Origin: Salinarimonas soli
Lineage (GTDB): Bacteria > Pseudomonadota > Alphaproteobacteria > Rhizobiales > Beijerinckiaceae
Direction of reading: 5' to 3'
Length of the DNA stretch: 64,000 nt
NCBI RefSeq assembly: GCF_008386575.1
Contig: NZ_VUOA01000005.1
Location: 124,001-188,000 of the forward strand
Position numbers and translations under genes: made by a program. Below, in pieces: positions 29,941-37,895 of the stretch. The notes beneath the pieces are model-generated. The model was given only the letters and a program-made list of their open reading frames with translations. It had not been told where the DNA came from and ran no database searches. Numbering within the stretch: the first letter of the stretch is position 1; each line of letters begins with the position of its first letter.

Positions 29941-30924
29941 TTGCCCCCGCTCTCCATCCTGGACCTCGCTCCCGTCCCGCTCGGCAGCACTCCGGCCGAC
30001 GCGCTTCGCAACACGGTCGACCTCGCCCGCCATGCCGAGGCCTGGGGTTACCGTCGCTATTGGCTGGCCGAGCACCACAACATGGTCGGCATCGCGAGCG
30101 CCGCGACGGCGGTGGTCATCGGCCACGTGGCCGCCGCCACCCGGACCATCCGCGTGGGGTCCGGCGGCATCATGCTTCCGAACCATGCGCCCCTGGTGGT
30201 TGCCGAGCAGTTCGGGACGCTCGAGACCCTGCATCCAGGGCGCATCGATCTCGGCATCGGCCGCGCGCCGGGCACGGACCAGAGGACGGCCCGGGCGCTC
30301 CGGCGCGACCCCGATGCGGCAGACACATTCGTGACAGACGTGCAGGAGGTGCAAGCCCTGCTCGGGCCGTTGCAACCTGGCCAAACCATCCAGGCGGTTC
30401 CTGGTACGGGAACGCGCGTGCCGATCTGGATTCTTGGATCGAGCCTGTTCGGCGCGCAGCTCGCTGCCCTGCTGGGCTTGCCTTACGCGTTCGCGTCGCA
30501 TTTCGCTCCGGACGCTCTGCTCCAGGCGCTGGACGTGTACCGTTCGCAGTTTCAGCCGTCCGAGCAGCTCAGCCGGCCGCATGCGATGGTGGCCGTGAAC
30601 GCTGTCGTGGCCGAGGACGACGCAACCGCCCGGCATCTGTTCACCTCGGTGCAGCAGCAATTCACCAACATGGTCCGGGGCACGCGCGGGCAGCTGCCGC
30701 CGCCGATCGACGACATCGAAACGTACTGGTCCCCCGTGGAGAAGGCGCACGCCTCGCGGATGCTGACCTGCTCCGCGGTGGGTTCGCCGGCAAGAGTGCG
30801 AGATGGTCTCACGGCGATCGCGGAACGCACGGGGGCGGACGAGCTCATCGTCGCGTCCGCGATCCACGACCATGCCGCGCGCCTGAGCTCCTACGAGCTC
30901 CTCGCCGCCGCTATGGCACCTTGA
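29941..30924 (+). CDS. LLM-class flavin-dependent oxidoreductase
   Basis: 327 residues from TTG 29941, chosen for GGGAGA seven bases ahead and because the family's N-terminus [14 protein letters not shown] follows at once. It belongs to the luciferase-like monooxygenase group that starts MLSVLDLSP (E. coli YhbW-like). Recognisable segments: [78 protein letters not shown]. These proteins use FMN or F420; the substrate is unknown. It is convergent with the Ldh-family gene. Confidence 0.92.
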   Translation: MPPLSILDLAPVPLGSTPADALRNTVDLARHAEAWGYRRYWLAEHHNMVGIASAATAVVIGHVAAATRTIRVGSGGIMLPNHAPLVVAEQFGTLETLHPGRIDLGIGRAPGTDQRTARALRRDPDAADTFVTDVQEVQALLGPLQPGQTIQAVPGTGTRVPIWILGSSLFGAQLAALLGLPYAFASHFAPDALLQALDVYRSQFQPSEQLSRPHAMVAVNAVVAEDDATARHLFTSVQQQFTNMVRGTRGQLPPPIDDIETYWSPVEKAHASRMLTCSAVGSPARVRDGLTAIAERTGADELIVASAIHDHAARLSSYELLAAAMAP

Positions 30925-31061
30925 GCGCCGGGCGAAGCTCTCCCCTCGGCGGGCCCGCCGGCACCTCACCCGGGCACAGGAGCCCGGCCTTGGCCCACAT
31001 GTAGCTCGCGCCCATCGCCCGGGCAGCGGCATTGCGCGACACCGGGGGACTCAGGCGTGCT

Positions 31062-32108
31062 CTACGGCGCCGCGTCCGCCACGGACGATCCGACCGACCG
31101 CGCGCTCTCCCGGATCTGTGACCAGGTGGCAGCGTCGATGGGAATGCCTCCGGCGCGACGCGCCGCGAGGTTGGAGCGCTCCGGCTCGCCGGGGAGGCGC
31201 ACCTCGCCGCCCTCGGTGGCCCAGGCGACGACCGCTGCGATCCCCGCCTGGAAAGCCGCCTCGGTCCGCAAGCGTTCCGGCGAGATGATCACCGTGAGCA
31301 TGGAGTTCAGCATCGCCGGGCTCGTGCGCGGGCCCGCCTGCACCCGCCCGCCGATGAGCGCGGCGCCGAGGAGCTCGCAGGCCAGCGCCAGGCCCCACCC
31401 CTTGTGCTCGCCGAAGGGCAGGAGCGCCCCCGGTGGGTCGGCGAAGAGCGCGCCGGCGTCGGTGGTCGGCCGCCCGGCGGCGTCGAGAAGCGTGCCGGGC
31501 GGCACCGGCCGGCCCTCGTTCTGCGCGACCCGCACCTTGCCGACAGCCCAGCGGCTCGTCGCGAAGTCCACGACGATGGGCTCGGCGTCCTGGCGCGGGA
31601 TGCCGATGGCGACCGGATTGGTGCCGAGCCGCGCGCGATCGCCGCCGAAGGGCGCGACGGCCGGGGAGCTGACCACGTTCACGAAATGGAGCGAGACCAT
31701 GCCGGCGCCGGCGCATTGCTCGGCATAATGGCCGATCCGGCCGATGTGGTGGCTGTCGCGCAAGCCGACGAGGCACAGCCCCGTCTGCCGCGCGCGCTCA
31801 ATCCCGGTCGCGACGGCATCGTGTGCCATCACCTGCCCGGGACCGTGGCCGCCGTCGAGGATGAGAAGCGGACCCTCGTCCAGCACCGTCACAAGCGCAG
31901 CGCCGAGGCGCAGGTCGCCCGAGAGAACGTTACGCACATAAGCCGGAAGCATCCCGACCCCATGCGAGTCGTGCCCCATGAGGTTGGCGACGACGAGGTG
32001 GCTCGCGGTGAGCTCCGCCGCCCTTGCGGTGAATCCCGCCGCCAGCAGGATCTCGCGCGCGATCGACAGGAGGCTTTCCTCCGTGATGAGCATGTCGCCC
32101 GACGTCAT
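31062..32108 (-). CDS. Ldh-family malate/L-lactate/ureidoglycolate dehydrogenase
   Basis: 348 residues of the type-2 malate/lactate dehydrogenase (YlbC/ComC/AllD) family, which has its own NAD(P)-binding fold. Signature segments: HLVVANLMGHDSHGVGMLPAY (the catalytic His region), GLRDSHHIGRIGHYAEQCA, RLGTNPVAIGIPRQ, PIVVDFATSRWAVGKV, and PFGEHKGWGLALACELLGAAL. Reduces a 2-oxoacid or the reverse; which one cannot be told. An internal ATG at 32093 (MLITEE) is an alternative start. It stands alone. Confidence 0.9.
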   Translation of the reverse strand: MTSGDMLITEESLLSIAREILLAAGFTARAAELTASHLVVANLMGHDSHGVGMLPAYVRNVLSGDLRLGAALVTVLDEGPLLILDGGHGPGQVMAHDAVATGIERARQTGLCLVGLRDSHHIGRIGHYAEQCAGAGMVSLHFVNVVSSPAVAPFGGDRARLGTNPVAIGIPRQDAEPIVVDFATSRWAVGKVRVAQNEGRPVPPGTLLDAAGRPTTDAGALFADPPGALLPFGEHKGWGLALACELLGAALIGGRVQAGPRTSPAMLNSMLTVIISPERLRTEAAFQAGIAAVVAWATEGGEVRLPGEPERSNLAARRAGGIPIDAATWSQIRESARSVGSSVADAAP

Positions 32109-32209
32109 CGCTCGTGCACCATCTTCGCCACCTTCCGACGCGCATCCGGCGTGCTGCCCGCACGATCAGTCGACGTTAACGGGCAGGCGGCAGCCGTCAA
32201 CGCCGGGGG

Positions 32210-32788
32210 TCAATCCGCCCTGACGGCGGAGCGCCGAAAGAGCCACGCCGAGGCGAGCCAGAATGCCGCGAAGACCGAAAGCCCCACGGCCTCGATGCCC
32301 GTGCTGCCGGCTGTGCCGAGGAGGAAGGCGCTGAGGGCGACATGGACGAGAGCCGCTGCGCTCATCGCCCGCACCATCCCTGGCGGCCGCCCGCGCGTGA
32401 GGGCAGCAATCGTGAGGGCAACGAGGGTCACGCCCAGGAACACCCGGTTGTGCACCTGGTCTTCCGCGCCGATGAGCCCCACCGCGCCGTTGACGACGAC
32501 GAGGCCGACGCCCGCCACGAGCGCTGTCGCGACGCCGGCAAGATAGGAGCGGTTCGGCGCGGTCCGCGCGGCGACTTCGACGATGAGGCAGGTCGCGAGC
32601 AGGAGCGCCGCGGCGAGCATCACGTCGAAGCCGCTCCACCCGCCGAGGGTTCCGGTCGCCCGCGCAAGGACGATCAGAAGCATGACCATCGCCGCTGCCG
32701 ACCAGGTCAGGATGCGCAATCTGGGCGCAAGCCGGATCCGGGTCTGTCGTGTTTCCCGCTGCATCAGGCCGGTCTCCGCAACCTCCAT
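32210..32788 (-). CDS. Unrecognised multi-pass membrane protein
   Basis: 192 residues with about six hydrophobic segments (near 27-44, 53-72, 83-103, 114-131, 140-160 and 164-185), short loops and a basic N-terminus. I do not recognise the family. An alternative start ATG at 32764 has the better site (GGAG, nine bases ahead). It lies between a dehydrogenase and a quinone reductase, all on the minus strand, with gaps of about 70 to 100 bp; there is no functional link visible. Confidence 0.65.
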   Translation of the reverse strand: MEVAETGLMQRETRQTRIRLAPRLRILTWSAAAMVMLLIVLARATGTLGGWSGFDVMLAAALLLATCLIVEVAARTAPNRSYLAGVATALVAGVGLVVVNGAVGLIGAEDQVHNRVFLGVTLVALTIAALTRGRPPGMVRAMSAAALVHVALSAFLLGTAGSTGIEAVGLSVFAAFWLASAWLFRRSAVRAD

Positions 32789-32858
32789 GGTGCCACCGGA
32801 CGTCTAGCGTCGAACGGGCGCCCTGTCAGCGATGGCCTCCGGCGCGCCGGCCCAAGCC

Positions 32859-33809
32859 CTACGCCGTCACCGACAGGATCACCTTGCCGCGGCCGTGGCC
32901 GGAATCGAGGCGCTCGTGAGCGCGAGCGACCTGCTCCAGGGGCAGGACCTCGTCGACGAGGACCCGGGCCTGCCCGCGATCGAAGAGGGGCGCCATCTCG
33001 TTTAGACGTGCGGCCTCGCGGGTCAGGAAGGTGCCGAACAGGGTCTGGTTCTTCGTATAAAGCCCGCCCAAGTCGCCGTCCGGCGGGAGGATGGTCGCGA
33101 TGCGGCCAAACGGTCGCGTGACCGCGATGCTCAGCGCCACGTTCCCGCCGGCCGTGTCGAACGCAGCGTCGACCCCGCTCCCACCTGCCTCGGCGAGGAT
33201 CCGGGCCGCGGCGTCGGAGGCACGGTAGTCGACCGCCACGTCGGCGCCAAGCTCTCGCACGAAAGCCTGGTTTGCCGCGCTCGCGGTCGCGATGACGTGC
33301 GCGCCGGCAGCCTTCGCGAACTGGATCGCGAAGGAGCCGACGCCACCCGCGCCGCCATGGATGAGGACGGTCTCGCCCGGGCGGACGGAGAGCCGGCGGA
33401 TCACGGCTTCCCAAGCGGTCCCGCCGGCTAGCGGCACGCCCGCGGCCTCGACATGCGAGAGGCTGGAGGGCTTGAGGGCGACGATGCCTGCGGGCGCGAC
33501 GTTGTACTCGGCGTAGCTCCCGGCAGGATTGCCGAAGATCTCCGGCGTGTAGAACACCTCGTCCCCCAGCTTGAAGCCGCTCACCCCAGGGCCGACCTCC
33601 TCGACCACGCCCGACACGTCGTAGCCGAGCACCGCGGGGAAGGGGATCCCGGCCCAGGAACCGGCCTGCCGGATCTTCGCATCGACCGGGTTCGTGCCCG
33701 ATGCAACGACCCGCACCAGCACCTCGCCGGGCCCGGGTCGCGGGCGGTCGAGCTCGCGCAATTCGAGAACCTCGGGACCGCCGAAGCGGGTGATCACGAC
33801 GGCGCGCAT
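32859..33809 (-). CDS. Zinc-independent quinone oxidoreductase (MDR family)
   Basis: 316 residues from ATG 33809 (AAGGAGAG site). A medium-chain dehydrogenase/reductase: N-terminal GroES-like part (MRAVVITRFGGPEVLEL, VVASGTNPVDAKIRQAG, FPAVLGYDVSGVVEEVGPGV), then the NADPH Rossmann motif VLIHGGAGGVGSFAIQFAKA (about 144-163). The zinc-ligand cysteines of alcohol dehydrogenases are absent, so it is a quinone or enone reductase (QOR-like). It reduces quinones or enals using NADPH and is often linked to oxidative or electrophile stress. Confidence 0.92.
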   Translation of the reverse strand: MRAVVITRFGGPEVLELRELDRPRPGPGEVLVRVVASGTNPVDAKIRQAGSWAGIPFPAVLGYDVSGVVEEVGPGVSGFKLGDEVFYTPEIFGNPAGSYAEYNVAPAGIVALKPSSLSHVEAAGVPLAGGTAWEAVIRRLSVRPGETVLIHGGAGGVGSFAIQFAKAAGAHVIATASAANQAFVRELGADVAVDYRASDAAARILAEAGGSGVDAAFDTAGGNVALSIAVTRPFGRIATILPPDGDLGGLYTKNQTLFGTFLTREAARLNEMAPLFDRGQARVLVDEVLPLEQVARAHERLDSGHGRGKVILSVTA

Positions 33810-33873
33810 GGGCACTCTCCTTGTTTCGGTCTGGGCGGCACCTGGCGCGGCGATCCTGCCATGTGCCGCGGGC

Positions 33874-35139
33874 TCACTCAGCTGGAGCGAGGGCGGGTTC
33901 GCGGGCAGGCTGGCCCGTGCCGCCATAGACGGCCTCGTCCAGGATACCCTCTTCCTTCGCGACGAGCACCGGCACGAGCACCTGGCCGGTCACGTTGGTG
34001 GCCGTGCGCATCATGTCCACCACCCGGTCGATCGCGACGATGTAGCCGATGCCCTCCAGCGGCAGGCCGGCGGTGTTGAGCGTCAGCGTCAGCATGACGA
34101 TGGACGTGCCCGGCACGCCGGCCGTGCCCAGAGAGCCCAGCACAGCGCTCAGGCCGATCAGGACGTACTGCGTCAGCGAGAGGTTGAGCCCGAAATATTG
34201 CGCGATGAAGATCGAGGCGATCGCGGGATAGATGGCGCCGCAGCCGTCCATCTTGACGTTCGCGCCGAGCGGGACCGCGAAGCTCGCATAGGCTTGCGGG
34301 ACGCCGAGACGCTCCACCGCTGTGCGAAGGGTCATCGGCAGCGTCGCAAGGCTCGACGAGGTGGCGAAGGCCATCTGCTGGGCCGGTAGCACCCCCCGGA
34401 AGAACCGCCCGGCGCTCAGCCCGTGCGCCTTGATCAGACCGCCATAGACCACGACGATGTGGAACAGGCACGCGAGATACATCGCTAGGATGAACTTCGC
34501 GAGAGGGGCGAGCGAGGCGAGACCGTAGCGCCCGACGACCCAGGCGATGAGGCCGAAGGTGCCGATGGGCGTGAGCTGGAGCACCCAGCGCGTGATGCGG
34601 AAGATCACGGCCGCGCCCCCATCGACGAAACGCCGGACCTCCGCCGCCTTGTCGCCGAGAGCCACGAGCGCGCCGCCCACGAGGCCTGCGAAGAACAGGA
34701 TCTGCAGCACGTTCCCCTCGGCGAAGGCCTTCACCGGGTTCGTCGGCACGATGCCGATGATCACCTCGAGCGGGGAGGGGATGGCCCGTGGCCTCACCTC
34801 GCCCAGGGGAAGGTTGGACAAGCCGAGACCCGGATTGACGAGGTGCCCGAACGCGAACCCGACGAGCACCGCGATCAACGAGGTGATCACGAACCAGGCG
34901 AGGGTTCGCAGCCCGAGCCGTGCCACGTTGCCGGCCTGCGCGAGGGTGGCGACGCTCGCGGCAATGGTGAAGAATACGAGCGGGACGACGACCATCCGCA
35001 CCAGGTTCAGGTAGAGATCGCCCAAGGGCTTGAACCACACGGCCGACGCCGGACCGACGACGACGCCTGCCAGAATGCCGAGGAGGAAGCCTGCGGCGGT
35101 TCTCTGCCAAAGCGGCACGCTAAACCACGTTCTTAACAT
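33874..35139 (-). CDS. Dicarboxylate/amino acid:cation symporter (DAACS family)
   Basis: 421 residues with the glutamate-transporter-homologue architecture: eight membrane helices and two re-entrant hairpins. Key signatures: FATSSSLATLPMTL (hairpin 1 serine-rich motif), ANVKMDGCGAIYPAIASIFI (helix 7), GTAGVPGTSIVMLTLTL (hairpin 2), and AIDRVVDMMRTATNVTGQVL (helix 8 with the substrate-binding Asp and Asn). Usual family residue NMDG in helix 7 is KMDG. It imports C4-dicarboxylates or acidic amino acids with cations. The start codon is embedded in a perfect palindrome. Which substrate is used is unknown. Confidence 0.92.
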   Translation of the reverse strand: MLRTWFSVPLWQRTAAGFLLGILAGVVVGPASAVWFKPLGDLYLNLVRMVVVPLVFFTIAASVATLAQAGNVARLGLRTLAWFVITSLIAVLVGFAFGHLVNPGLGLSNLPLGEVRPRAIPSPLEVIIGIVPTNPVKAFAEGNVLQILFFAGLVGGALVALGDKAAEVRRFVDGGAAVIFRITRWVLQLTPIGTFGLIAWVVGRYGLASLAPLAKFILAMYLACLFHIVVVYGGLIKAHGLSAGRFFRGVLPAQQMAFATSSSLATLPMTLRTAVERLGVPQAYASFAVPLGANVKMDGCGAIYPAIASIFIAQYFGLNLSLTQYVLIGLSAVLGSLGTAGVPGTSIVMLTLTLNTAGLPLEGIGYIVAIDRVVDMMRTATNVTGQVLVPVLVAKEEGILDEAVYGGTGQPAREPALAPAE

Positions 35140-35144
35140 GTTAA
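35133..35144. promoter_or_regulatory. Perfect 12-bp palindrome across the symporter start codon
   Basis: TTAACATGTTAA at 35133-35144 is its own reverse complement and contains the symporter's ATG (35137-35139). It is AT-rich in a GC-rich genome. It could be an operator or chance; no known regulator is assigned. Confidence 0.25.
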
Positions 35145-35304
35145 TCTCGTCTCAACCGTCATCTATTGTGTGGAATAGCTGGCCTGTCCGTCCGCCGTGC
35201 GCAACCGCGACCGCGGCGAGGCTCCCCTGCTTCGGCTGCATGGCTGATACGGCGCCACATGGGACGGCATGGTCGGCTATCCGATCAGCCGGCGCGGCGG
35301 CGCC

Positions 35305-35673
35305 TCAGAATTTGAAGCCAGCGAGGGGATCGACCCCGATCAAAGCTTCATGGCCCTGGAGGACAAACCAGACGTAGAGCGCGAGCGCGACGGCTGCGCA
35401 GGCGGCGAGGGGCCGCCATCGCCATCCCACGCGTGATCGGGAGTGCACGGAGCCGAAGGGCAGGGCGGGGCTCTCCCCGCTCGCCTCGCGCCAGGCGCTC
35501 TCGCCGAGGCGGCGGCGGGCCTTTCGATCGAGGAGCGGAAGCCCGAGGCCTGCGAGCGCCGCCATGCCGCCGAACAGGAGGACGGAGACGAAATCGCCGT
35601 TGGGTGGGATGTGGGCGAACGCCAACAGGAGGAACCCCCAAGGCACGGGGCCGCGGGTAGCCCCGGACCGGGG
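35305..35673 (-). pseudogene. NnrU family membrane protein, C-terminal remnant
   Basis: From about 35660 down to the stop at 35305 the frame matches the C-terminal half of NnrU: TRGPVPWGFLLLAFAHIPPN, GDFVSVLLFGGMAALAG, and the final HEALIGVDPLAGFKF. NnrU is a membrane protein associated with nitric oxide reduction in denitrifiers, usually 190-240 residues. The N-terminal helices are missing: just upstream the frame hits TGA (35674-35676), and the sequence beyond is unrelated. The GTG at 35646 has no ribosome site, so this is a truncated gene. Confidence 0.6.
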
Positions 35674-35733
35674 TCAGGCCTTGACGACTTCACCGGCGCC
35701 GGAGGGGAGGTGCTCTCGGGCGTCGTTCGCCAT
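35674..35733 (-). CDS. Possible 19-residue ORF with strong ribosome site
   Basis: ATG 35733 follows AAGGAGATCAGC, a good ribosome site, but the frame ends after 19 codons (MANDAREHLPSGAGEVVKA). It is in the same frame as the NnrU remnant, separated only by the TGA. It may be the surviving 5' end of a lost gene fused by a deletion to nnrU, or a real peptide. The FixK-type box lies about 150 bp upstream. Confidence 0.2.
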   Translation of the reverse strand: MANDAREHLPSGAGEVVKA

Positions 35734-35844
35734 GCTGATCTCCTTCACGACGTGCCTCGAGCGGATCAGCCGGAGAGGCTGCGAGGGGTTCGCCGCGGGT
35801 CTATCCCGGCGGCGCATCGGCGAAATCTCCGGAACTTCGCTTAA

Positions 35845-36090
35845 GGCCGAACCGCACAGGCGGCGCGACGAGGCAAGACCTTGATCTGCATCAACGCGGG
35901 CGCCTACAAGCGGCGCGATGCATGGCGCCGGGGGCGGGTGAGCGGCGCGCTCGTCGTCGATCTGCCGGGCCGGCCGGGCTCGATCCGCACCAACCTGCTC
36001 GCTGCGCTCCTGTCCTGCCTCGACCGACGATCCGGTCGCGTTCCGCACGAACTGATCTTCCCTCACCGCTCCGCCCCGGAGATCCCGTGA
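35845..36090 (+). pseudogene. Fragment resembling a MogA/MoaB-type C-terminus
   Basis: A frame open from 35845 to the TGA at 36088-36090 lacks a credible start. Its middle, ALVVDLPGRPGSIRTNLLAA, resembles the NLPGxPxx(I/V)xxxL segment of molybdopterin adenylyltransferases (MogA/MoaB). The stop overlaps the GTG start of the haemoglobin gene (GTGA), as in a coupled operon, which argues that it was once a real gene. The identification is tentative, and the fragment overlaps the FixK-type box. Confidence 0.3.
35881..35894. promoter_or_regulatory. FixK/FNR-type box (anaerobox)
   Basis: TTGAT-CTGC-ATCAA at 35881-35894 is a perfect match to the TTGAT-N4-ATCAA consensus bound by FixK and FNR. It lies about 190 bp upstream of the truncated-haemoglobin gene (plus strand) and about 150 bp upstream of the short ORF before the NnrU remnant (minus strand). 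FixK is normally made under FixLJ control, and fixLJ are encoded 1.2 kb away. No fixK gene is in the window. Confidence 0.55.
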
Positions 36091-36476
36091 CCCACAGCTC
36101 CGATCGCCTGACCGACGAAGCTCTTTCCACCTTCCTGATGGCCTTCTATGAGCGAGCGCGCCAGGACGAGACGCTCAGCCCGATCTTCGCAGGCATCCCG
36201 GACGCGGCGTGGCCGGGCCATCTCGCGCGCATCCACGATTTCTGGACATCGGTGATGCACGGCTCGGGTCGCTACAAGGGCAATCCGTTCGGGGCGCATC
36301 TGGGGATCGGCATCGAGCCCCGACACTTCGAGCGTTGGCTTGCCCTGTTCGAGGAGACGGCGGCCGAGCAGCTACGGTTCGACGCCGCAGCGCCCCTCAT
36401 CGTCAAGGCCCACCGCATCGCCGACAGCCTGCGCGCCGGGCTCCTCTACCGCCCCGACCTCGCGCAGTCCGCCTGA
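36087..36476 (+). CDS. Group III truncated haemoglobin
   Basis: 129 residues from GTG 36087, with GGAG upstream and a four-base overlap with the preceding frame. The order of motifs is that of group III truncated globins: LMAFYERARQDETLSPIFAG, then WPGHLARIHDFWTSVMHGSG, RYKGNPFGAHLGIGIEPRHF and ERWLALFEETAAEQL. The His in PRHFERWLALF is the probable proximal haem ligand. These globins are found with low-oxygen and NO metabolism. The FixK-type box upstream and fixLJ downstream support low-oxygen expression. Confidence 0.9.
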   Translation: MTHSSDRLTDEALSTFLMAFYERARQDETLSPIFAGIPDAAWPGHLARIHDFWTSVMHGSGRYKGNPFGAHLGIGIEPRHFERWLALFEETAAEQLRFDAAAPLIVKAHRIADSLRAGLLYRPDLAQSA

Positions 36477-36705
36477 ACGAGGGCTGCGGTATCGAGGCCA
36501 GTCGCCTTGAAGCGGGACAGGCCGGGGTACCCTCTCCCGACATGCGAACAGGAGGAACCCGGTCGCCGTCGGCCGGGAGGGAAGGCGACCTTGCTGGCGA
36601 CGCTCCGGACGGAAGCGGGCCGAGCGGCGAGCATCTCGCTGCCGCGTCCCTTGGCCCGGACTCGTTGACCGATCCTCGGACCGGAATGCACCATGAGAGT
36701 CAGGC

Positions 36706-37080
36706 TCACGCGGGCGCGAGGGCGCCGCGGATCGTCTCCAGGAGCGAACCATCGTCGAGCGGCTTCTCCAGCACCCTCAGGAACCCGGCCCGCTTGGCTC
36801 GCCGGCGCACGTCGTCGCTGGCATTGCCGGTAATCAGGATGGCCGGGATCGAGACGTTGCGCAGGCGCAGGCGGTCCACGAGCTCCATGCCGGTCATCGT
36901 CGGCATGTTATAGTCGACGACAAGGCAGGAACCCTCAGGCACGTCGCCATCGGCCAGAAGCTCAGCTCCGCCGCCATAGGCGCGCACGGACAGGCCCTCG
37001 AGCTCCAGCGCGAACTTCAGCGAGTTTCGGACGGCGTCGTCGTCATCGACGACGATCACCGATCCCAGGGTCGGAGGCAT
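36706..37080 (-). CDS. Stand-alone receiver-domain response regulator
   Basis: 124 residues from ATG 37080, only a CheY-like receiver. The acidic cluster is VVDDDDAV (11-17), the phosphoacceptor Asp56 is in VVDYNMPTMTG, Thr84 is in LITGNAS, and Lys106 is in VLEKPLDD, so it should be phosphorylatable. There is no output domain. It lies about 190 bp downstream of fixJ on the same strand and is most similar to FixJ-type receivers. It could act as a phosphate sink or a second target of FixL; unlike FixT it keeps all the active residues. Confidence 0.88.
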   Translation of the reverse strand: MPPTLGSVIVVDDDDAVRNSLKFALELEGLSVRAYGGGAELLADGDVPEGSCLVVDYNMPTMTGMELVDRLRLRNVSIPAILITGNASDDVRRRAKRAGFLRVLEKPLDDGSLLETIRGALAPA

Positions 37081-37268
37081 GGCGGGGATCCTGTCGAGCC
37101 GTGTCGCAGCCGGTCGCCCGATCCGCGGAACACGCTCTCTTATGCCCTTAAGCCGCACTGTCACATATTCCGGGATTGACCTTAGGTGTCCGAGCGCGGG
37201 AACCTGCCCTGGACAGCGAGGCGCCTTCGACGCCACGCCTGAAGGCGCCGGCGCTCGCTCCGACGCCC

Positions 37269-37895
37269 TCAGGCGCCGCTCGCCGATGGAAGGCCCGCGG
37301 TCAGGGCCATGCGGACAAGCTCGGAGAGGCTTTTGGCCTGCATCTTCGTCATCACGTTGGCCCGGTATATTTCCACGGTCCGCGGCGAGATGCCGAGATC
37401 GTAGGCGATGACCTTGTTCGCCTTGCCCGCGACCAGGCCGTCGAGCACCTGCCTCTCGCGCTCCGACAGGCTCTGGAGGCGGCCCGCCATCTCGCTGCTG
37501 CGGGCGTCCTGGTGCGCGGTCCGTTCCTGACGCGTTAAAGCGGCCCGGACGGAGGCAAGGAAGCCGTCGTCGTCGAAGGGCTTCTCGATGAAGTCGACGG
37601 CTCCGGCCTTCATGGCCTCGACGGCGAGCGGCACGTCCGCGTGACCCGTCATGACGATCACGGGAAGGCCTATTCCGCGCTCCTTGAGGCGCAGCAGGAA
37701 CTCGATCCCGTCGATGCCCGGCATCCGCACGTCCGTGACGATGCACCCCGCCGACAGGTCATGCACCTTGGCCAGGAACGCGTCCGCCGACTCGTGCAGG
37801 CGGACCGGGAGCCCGTCGGAAGCCAGGAGGAAGGACAGGGACTGGCGGACGGCGACGTCGTCGTCGACGACATGAACCACGGACTCACCCGACAT
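37269..37895 (-). CDS. fixJ: Oxygen-responsive regulator FixJ
   Basis: 208 residues from ATG 37895, starting inside the end of fixL (11-base overlap) with a GGAG site. Receiver domain: VVDDDVAV (9-16), Asp55 in [31 protein letters not shown], and Lys in FIEKPFDDD. The C-terminal LuxR-type helix-turn-helix (about 145-205) reads [20 protein letters not shown] and [20 protein letters not shown]. FixL phosphorylates FixJ at low oxygen, and FixJ then activates fixK and related genes. Confidence 0.93.
   Translation of the reverse strand: MSGESVVHVVDDDVAVRQSLSFLLASDGLPVRLHESADAFLAKVHDLSAGCIVTDVRMPGIDGIEFLLRLKERGIGLPVIVMTGHADVPLAVEAMKAGAVDFIEKPFDDDGFLASVRAALTRQERTAHQDARSSEMAGRLQSLSERERQVLDGLVAGKANKVIAYDLGISPRTVEIYRANVMTKMQAKSLSELVRMALTAGLPSASGA

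Noticed and set aside
28427-30334. 635-codon plus-strand frame
   Set aside because: Antisense to the Na+/H+ antiporter; highly charged shadow composition.
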